Shown in pieces: positions 57,481-64,000 of a stretch of 64,000 nucleotides of DNA. How positions within the stretch are numbered: the first letter of the stretch is position 1; each line of letters begins with the position of its first letter. A program made the translations under genes and the position numbers. The stretch is from Tolypeutes matacus (lineage: Eukaryota > Chordata > Mammalia > Cingulata > Chlamyphoridae). The notes under the pieces were generated by a model. That model worked only from the letters and a program-made list of their open reading frames with translations, had not been told where the DNA came from and made no database searches. The stretch lies in NCBI GenBank assembly GCA_026826555.1, contig JAKSZT010053887.1:61248851-61312850 (forward strand), written 5' to 3'.

Positions 57481-57655
57481 TAGGGTTGTCAGATAATAGA
57501 ATAGAATGCCCAGTTAGATTTGAATTCCAGATAAAACATGAACCATTTTCTTTTATGTATACCCTTGACCTATGCACTATCGGAATTGTTTCTCTGAAAA
57601 TCAAATTTAACTGGAGGCCCTGTAGTTTTATTTGCTAATCTGCCAGTAAGGGCTC
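57481..57655. mobile_element. Palindromic small DNA transposon (MER53-like)
   Basis: Left arm has GTTGTCAGATAATAGAAT and CCCAGTTAGATTTGAATTCC. The right arm has the inverted match AAATCAAATTTAACTGGAGG and TTTGCTAATCTGCCAG. The long imperfect inverted repeat and sequence fit the palindromic MER53-type element from memory. The family name is tentative. Confidence 0.7.
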
Positions 57656-59224
57656 TGGCTAGAATAGTTTTTGTACAGACATCAGCCTAAAGAGCTTGGG
57701 AGTGGGTATGCAGGGGCCCTTATCGTTTCCAAGCTGGTGGGAAAGTACTTAGCCCAATGTGGTGGCTGCAAGCATTCTTGCATTTTGCAAATTTGCAGTA
57801 GAAAACCCAGTATCTGATCCACAAAAGGGCAAATTAAGACCAAACCTCTCTTCTCTCCAGAGGGAGAGGGTTTCCTTGAAGAAAAAAAGTGAACAATTAC
57901 CTGGGGTGGTGAGTTTTGATGGTGAATTTCCTCTGGAATGCCATTGATAAGCTCTGCTCCTGCTTGAGGATTATTCACTCCAAACCCCTGCCTCTCCCCC
58001 CTCCTCTGCCCCCCAGTCCCTAATTCTACCTAGCAGAACTTGGTTGTGAAAAGCAGAGGAGGAAGTGCTTGAAAGGACAAGGCCTCTCTTTAGGGGCCCC
58101 AGAAACAAGGACAGAGGTGCTTCCTAGGACCCTCATTGTCTTTCACCTCTAGCACCTGAGTATTTGTGTGGTTGCTGCCAGTGTTTTGCCTGAGCCTGTC
58201 GGGCTTTTGGACGCCTTTCTATTTAGTATATTCATCATCAAATTATGTTTGTTAATTTTCTATAAAAAGAAAAGCTAAAAGAGCTCAGATAGGCTGACCT
58301 TAATTTTAAAATCTTTGAAGTGATGACCACTAAAAAAATTATCTATAATATGATGCTATACTTGTCTCCTAACGTTTGTAATTTTGGGATCTCTAAAAGA
58401 GACAACTTACAGAAGTTACAGAGATGACTTCTCTGTTTTCCAGTCTTCAAATGCTGGATCTGGCACTATATACTGGATAAAGGTGTGGGGTTATTTGTGT
58501 ACATCAATTACTAAAAATTCTCACTATCTCAGAACACTACTTATAAAACCTGGCCAAATGCTAGGTCACTGCTATATATATCAGAGGACGATTGATTATA
58601 TTTCCTAAGTTTTCTTAGGAAAATGGTTTATATTATCCATGTTTATACCTTATACGTTTACCACACTTTCCCCCTCCTAGCACCTGCGTCTATATGCTCA
58701 TAAGTGATCTTTTGGAAATACTCAGGACCAATGTGCTTGGATCAGTGCTAGAGCTGAGACCACTTGATTGTGGCTGAGCAGATCCTTCCAGGGCCTGATA
58801 TAGTTTTCTGAGGTGATTTACAGCACATAAATAACAGGTTGGACCTACTGTACTTAGGAACAGTAGGTTTGGCCCTGCAAACCATGGCAGGTAGGTGCTC
58901 AGTCTATCAATACCAATAATAGTACTGATACAGGGACTTAGAATTTCTACAAACTCCATATACATTCTAGAGGACGGTCTAGAGTCCTGAATGACCTGTG
59001 GAAGATGGTACCTCTATCTGCAGTTGACTCCTTGGTCCATTAAGAAAAGAAAACTAGAGCTTCTCAAGGCCAAAGACCTTGATTGTACTAGTCATTGCAT
59101 AATACGTATCTAGAAAATATTTTTGAAATAGTTTGTCATAGGAAGTGTGAAACATTGAAGCTACATCGAGTTAGGTTGTAGTTGTCCACTGTATCCACCA
59201 CTTGCCCCTCAACATGGAAATGCT
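57656..59224. other. Unrecognised sequence
   Basis: No repeat or gene recognised. A 91-residue minus frame at 58,690-58,965 and frames at 57,682-57,978 have no known similarity. A 9 bp perfect hairpin stem ACCTACTGT/ACAGTAGGT lies at 58,843-58,868. Confidence 0.4.
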
Positions 59225-61200
59225 AGAAATTTTTTAAAGATGTATTTTTATTACTGAAGTTTTGAACTTACAAAACAATCATGCACATGTGTAGAATTCC
59301 CATACAACAACCCTTCACCAACACACGACACCGTGGTGGAACATTTGTTACAGATTATGAGATAATATCATCAGGCTATTACCACTAACTATGGTCCATA
59401 GCATATATTTGGCATATTTTTTCCATACCCCCCTATTAACACCATACATCTTTGACATTGATGCAGGAATATTACAGTATTGCTGTTAATTATAGTCCGT
59501 AGGTTACATTAATTGTATTTTCCCCATGCTTCTCTACATTCCCACCACCCTGCAATAGTGACGTACTTCTGTTCTTGTTCACAGAAGTTCATTCCTGTGT
59601 TTGTACTATTAACCACAATTCTCATCCACATCTGGGTTCACCGTGTTACTCAGTCCCTAGATTATTCTCTAGCTTTCTTTCAATTGACATTTACATCCCT
59701 AGACTACCCTTTTCAGCCACAATCTCATTTATAAACCAGCTATTACTCACTATAATGTGTTACCATCAACTCTATCCATTTCCAAACATTTACAGTCTAG
59801 TTAATTAAAACTTCTACATACCTTAAGCATCAGTACTCCTTCACAGCCCTTATCTCCTAATAACCTATACTCTAGGTTTTAACTCCATGTGTTTATTCTT
59901 CATATTTTAGTTCATATGAGTGAGATCATGCAATATTTGTCCTTTTGTGTTTGGCTTATTTCACTTAGCATAATGTCTTCAAGATTCATCCATGTTATTA
60001 TATGTGTCCCAATTTTCATTTCTTCTTTATGCAGCATAGCATTCCATCATATGTATTTACCATATTTTGTTTATCTATTCATTGGTTGATGGACGCTTGG
60101 GTTGTTTCCATCTTTTGGCAATTGTGAATAATGCCACTATGAACATCGTTGTGCAGATGTCTGTTTGTGTCGCAGTTTTCAGTTCTTCTGGGTATGTTCC
60201 TAGTAGAGGAATTGCTGAATCATATGACAGTTCTACATTTACCTTTCTGAGGAATGACCAAAGTGTCTTTCACAGAGGCTGCACCATTTTACAATCCCAT
60301 CAACAGTGAAAGAATTTTCCTATTTCTCCACATCCTCTCCAGAACTTATTGTTTTCTGTGTTTTTTTTTTTTTTAATAATGGCCATTTTATGTGGTGTGA
60401 GATGATATCTCATTGTAGTTTTGATTTGCATTTCCCTAATAGCTAGTGATATGGAATATTTTTTTCATGTGCTTTTTGGCTATTTGTATTTCCTCTTTGG
60501 AGAAATGTCTATTTAAGTCTTTTGCCCATTTTTAAATTGGATTGCTTGCTCTTTTATTGTTGAGTTGTATAATCTCTTTATATAGAAGGGAAATCAAACC
60601 CTTATCAGATATGTGGTTTCCAAATGTTTTCTCTGATTGAGTGGGCTGCCTTTTCACCTTCTTGACTAAGTCCTTTGATTCACAAAAGTGTTTAAGTTTG
60701 AGCAGGTCCCATTTATCCATGTTTTCTTTCATTGCTCAGCTTTTGGTGGAAGATTTAAGATTGCACCACCTCCCACCAGGTCTAGAAGATGATTTCCTAC
60801 ATTTTCTTCTAGGAGCTTTATGGTTGTAGCTTTTATATGTAGGTCTTTGAACCATTTTGAGTTAATTTTTGTGTAAGGTATGAGATAGGGGTCCTCTTTC
60901 CTTCTTTTGGCTGTGGATATCCAGTTCTCCCCGTACCATTTATTGAATAGACTGTTCTGCCAGAGCTGGGTGGGTTTGACAGGCTTGTCAAAAATCACTT
61001 GACCGTAGATGTGAGATCTGTTTCTGAACCATCATTTTTGTTCCATTAGTCTAGGTGTCTATCTTTATGCTAGTACCATGCTGTTTTTACCACTGTAGCT
61101 AGGTAATAGATTTAAAGTCTGGAAGTAAAAGTCCTCCATCTTCACTTTTCTTTTTTAAGGTGTTTCTGGCTATTTGAGGTCCCTTACCTTTCCAAATAAT

Positions 61201-61598
61201 TAAAAAAAAAAAAAAAAAGGTTTATTATTTATTTGTCGTTCCCCCCCCCCCCCATTGTTTGTGGTTGCTGTCTGCTCTCTGTGTCCATTTGCTGTGTGCT
61301 TTCTGTGTTTGCTCATCTTCTCTTTAGGAGGCACTGGGAACCAAACCTGGGACCTCCCATGTGGGAGAGAGATGCTCAATCACTTGAGTCATCTCAGCTC
61401 CCTGGTTTGTTGTGTCTCTCATTGTCTTTCCTCTTTGTGTCTCCATGTTGCATCATCTTGTCATGTCAGCTCACTGCGCCTGCCCTTCATGCCAGCATGT
61501 TGTCTTGCTTGTCTTCTCCAGAAGGCACCAGGAACTGAACCTGCGACCTCCCATGTAGTAGGTGGGAGCTCCATTGCTTGAGCCATATCCGCTTCCCT
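61201..61598 (-). mobile_element. Dimeric xenarthran SINE inside L1
   Basis: Minus strand: GGGAAGCGGATATGGCTCAA, B-box GGTTCAGTTCCTGGTGCC, linker, then a second tRNA-like unit with GAGATGACTCAAGTGATTG and GGTTTGGTTCCCAGTGCC. The tail shows an A-run (61,202-61,218) and a C-run (61,240-61,253) on the plus strand. More diverged than the young monomers. Confidence 0.88.
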
Positions 61599-61779
61599 AA
61601 AGATTTTTTATTTATTTACTTTATTTTTTCTTTATTTAATACCCCCTTCTCCCCCCAGAGATGGTTCTCTCGTCTGTCAGCTATTGTTTGCTCACTTCCT
61701 CCAGGAGGCACTGGGAACTGAACCCGGGACCTTCCACATGAGAGGTGAGTGCCCAATGGCCTGAGCCACATCTGCTCCC
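61599..61779 (-). mobile_element. Monomeric xenarthran SINE inside L1
   Basis: Minus strand: GGGAGCAGATGTGGCTCAGG, B-box GGTTCAGTTCCCAGTGCC, AT-rich tail joined to the head of the dimeric SINE at about 61,599. The L1 resumes with AAATAAAAATTGACAATTG. AAATAA on both sides of the pair is a possible duplication. Confidence 0.85.
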
Positions 61780-64000
61780 AAATAAAAATTGACAATTGTG
61801 TTTTTCATTTGTTTAAAAAAATGCTGCGGAATTTTTATTGGGATTGCATTGAATCTATATATCAATTTGGGTAGAATTGACATCTTAATAATATTTAGTC
61901 TTCCAATCCATGAGCATGGAATGTTCTTCCAATTATTAGGCCTTTGAAAAACTTTCTTTTTAGCAATGGCATTGCAGTTTTCTGAATACAAGTGCTTTAC
62001 ATGTTTAAGTTTATTCCTAAATATTTGATTCTTTTAGTTGCTATTGTAAATGGAATTTTTTTCCTGACGTCCTCCTCAGATTGTGCATTTCTAGTGTACA
62101 GAACACCACTGATTTTTGCGTATTGATCTTGTATCCTGACACTCTACTGAAATTGTTTATTAGCTCTAGCAGCTTTGTTGTAGATTTTTCGGGACGTTCT
62201 AGGTATAGGGTCATATATCATCTGCGAATAATGAAAGTTTTACTTCTTCCTTTACAATTTTGATGCCTTTTCTTTTTCTTGCCTGATTGTTCTAGCTAGA
62301 ACCTCTAGCACTATATTGAATAACAGTGGTGACAGTGAACATCTTTGTCTTGTCCCTGATCTCAACGGGAAAGCTTTCAGTCTTTCACCATTGAGTACAA
62401 TGTTATCTGTGAGTTTTTCATATATGGCCTTTATCATGTTAGAAAGTTTCCTTCAATTTCTATCTTTTGTAGTATTTTTATCAAGAAAGAATGCTGTATT
62501 TTGTCAAATGCCTTTTCTGTATCCATCTATAGGATCATTTGGTTTTTCTTCTTTTATTAATGTAGTATATTATATGGACTGATTTTCTTGTGTTGAATCA
62601 CCCTTGCATGCCTGGTATAAAACCCACTTGATCATGATGAATAATTCTTTTAATGCGTTGTTGGATTTGATTAGCAAGTATCTTGTTGAGGATTTTTGCA
62701 TCTGTATTCGTTAGGGAAATGGGTCAGTAATTTTATTTTTTTGTAATAACTTTACCTGGCTTTGGCATTAGGGTGATATTGGCTTCATAGAATAAGTTTG
62801 GTAGCATTCCTTCTTGTTCAATTTTTTGGAAGAGCATGAGTAAGATTTATATTAAATCTTTTTTGAATGCTTGGCAGAACTCAACTTGTGAAACCGTTAG
62901 GTCCTGGGCTTTCCATTTTGGGGAGTTGTTTGATGACTGTTTCAATCTCTTTATTTGTGATTGGTTTGTTGAGGTTGTTCTTTATCTTTTAGGGTCAGTG
63001 TAGGTTGTTCATACATTCCTAGGAGTTTTTCCATTTCATCTACATTGTCCAGTTTTGTTTGCATATTGTTGTTCATAGTGTCCTCTTATGATCTCTTATT
63101 TCTGTGGGGTCAGTAATAATGTCCCCATTTTCATTTTTTTTTCTTTGCATCTTCTTACCTTTTTCTGTCAGTCTAGCTAAGAGTTTATCAATTTTTTAAA
63201 TCTTCTTGAAAACCAACTTTTGGTTTTGTTAATTATCTCTATTTTTTTTCCCCCTCAATTTCATTTATTTCTGCTCTGATCTTTGTTATTTCTTTCTTTC
63301 TACTTGCTTTGGGAATAGTTTGCTGTTCTTTTTCTAATTCCTCCAGTTGTGTAGTTAGGTCATTGATTTTAGCTTTTTCTTCTTTTTAAATGTAAGCATT
63401 GAGGGCTATAAATTTCCCTCTCAGTATCGCCTTTGCTGCATTCTATAGGTTCTGATATATTGTGTTCTTGTTTTCATTTGTCTCGAGATATTATTGATTT
63501 CTCTCACAATTTCTTCTTTAACCCACAGATTATTTAAGAATGTGTTGTTTAATCTCCACATTGCCTCTTATACAAATGCTTTACATCTTTGTATTTTTTT
63601 CCAACTTTATTCCATTATGATCAGAGAAAGTGCTTTGCATAATTTTGATCTTGTTTAATTTATTGAGATCTGCTTTGTGATCCAACATATGGTCTATCCT
63701 GGAGAAAGATCCATGAGCAATTGAGAATAATGTATATCCTGCTGTTTTGGGGTGTAATGTTCTGTATATGTCTATTAGGTTTAGTCCATTTATCATATTA
63801 TTTAAGCTCTCTGTTTCTTTATTGATCCTCTGCCCAGATGTTCTATCCAATGCTGGGAGTGGTGTATTGAAGTCTCCAAATATTATTGTAGAGATATCTA
63901 TTTCTCCCTTAAGTTTTGCCAGTGTTTGCCTCATGTATCTTGGGGCATTCTGGTTAGGTGCATATACATTTATGATTGTTATTTCTACCTGGTGAATTGC

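Larger units (their letters stand above)
59228..64000 (-). mobile_element. L1 LINE, ORF2 and 3' UTR, runs off the right edge
   Basis: The element points leftward: 3' end at 59,228, then a long 3' UTR to about 59,880, then ORF2. On the minus strand, going upstream: TKINSKWFKDLH (60,729-60,998), SWIGRLNIIKMSILPK (61,692-61,991), the RT region [16 protein letters not shown] (62,252-62,437), a catalytic FADDI at 62,214-62,228, and endonuclease motifs GDFNTPL, RIDHMLDHK and SDHNGIKLE (63,581-63,934). Several frame breaks and two SINEs at 61,201-61,779 make it inactive. The 5' part lies beyond the window. Confidence 0.95.

Overview
The window is mammalian nuclear DNA, almost certainly from a xenarthran (armadillo, sloth or anteater). 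The diagnostic evidence is a set of tRNA-derived SINEs of the DAS type, a group I know from armadillos and their relatives. They occur as a young monomer (about 185 to 200 bp, usually with perfect 11 to 16 bp target-site duplications), a longer dimeric form (about 400 to 445 bp) and older short forms. Older eutherian repeats fill the background: L1, L2, MIR, MER5-type hAT elements and a MaLR-like LTR. I cannot decide which xenarthran genus it is.

No functional protein-coding gene, exon chain or structural RNA gene can be supported. The open reading frames are short. They fall in repeats, in low-complexity DNA or in sequence I do not recognise. The window reads as intergenic or deep-intronic DNA.

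Layout: 1-9,600 is repeat-poor, with several stretches that look like candidate conserved non-coding elements. 9,700-13,900 holds several MIRs, a dimeric SINE and an L1 3' fragment. 15,100-17,470 has a young SINE, old L1 pieces and a nested L1/SINE arrangement. 20,700-28,600 mixes old repeats, L2 copies interrupted by a dimeric SINE, and a small hAT element. 29,000-32,600 is L1 3' ends with young SINEs. 36,300-39,000 is a long decayed antisense L2 with a second copy of the same hAT family. 41,472-42,681 is a processed pseudogene of TATDN1 with intact target-site duplications. 47,400-49,460 is an L1 3' end carrying a SINE. 50,780-51,880 is a MaLR LTR followed by MIR, MER5 and L2. 52,000-59,200 is mostly unrecognised sequence. 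59,225-64,000 is an L1 on the minus strand, broken by two SINEs and running off the window edge.

The most informative items are the TATDN1 retrocopy, which carries two internal segments absent from the normal coding sequence (one resembling MIR), the two same-family hAT copies with exact 8 bp duplications, and a SINE copy that seems to have carried about 45 bp of downstream sequence with it. I found no new multi-gene system.
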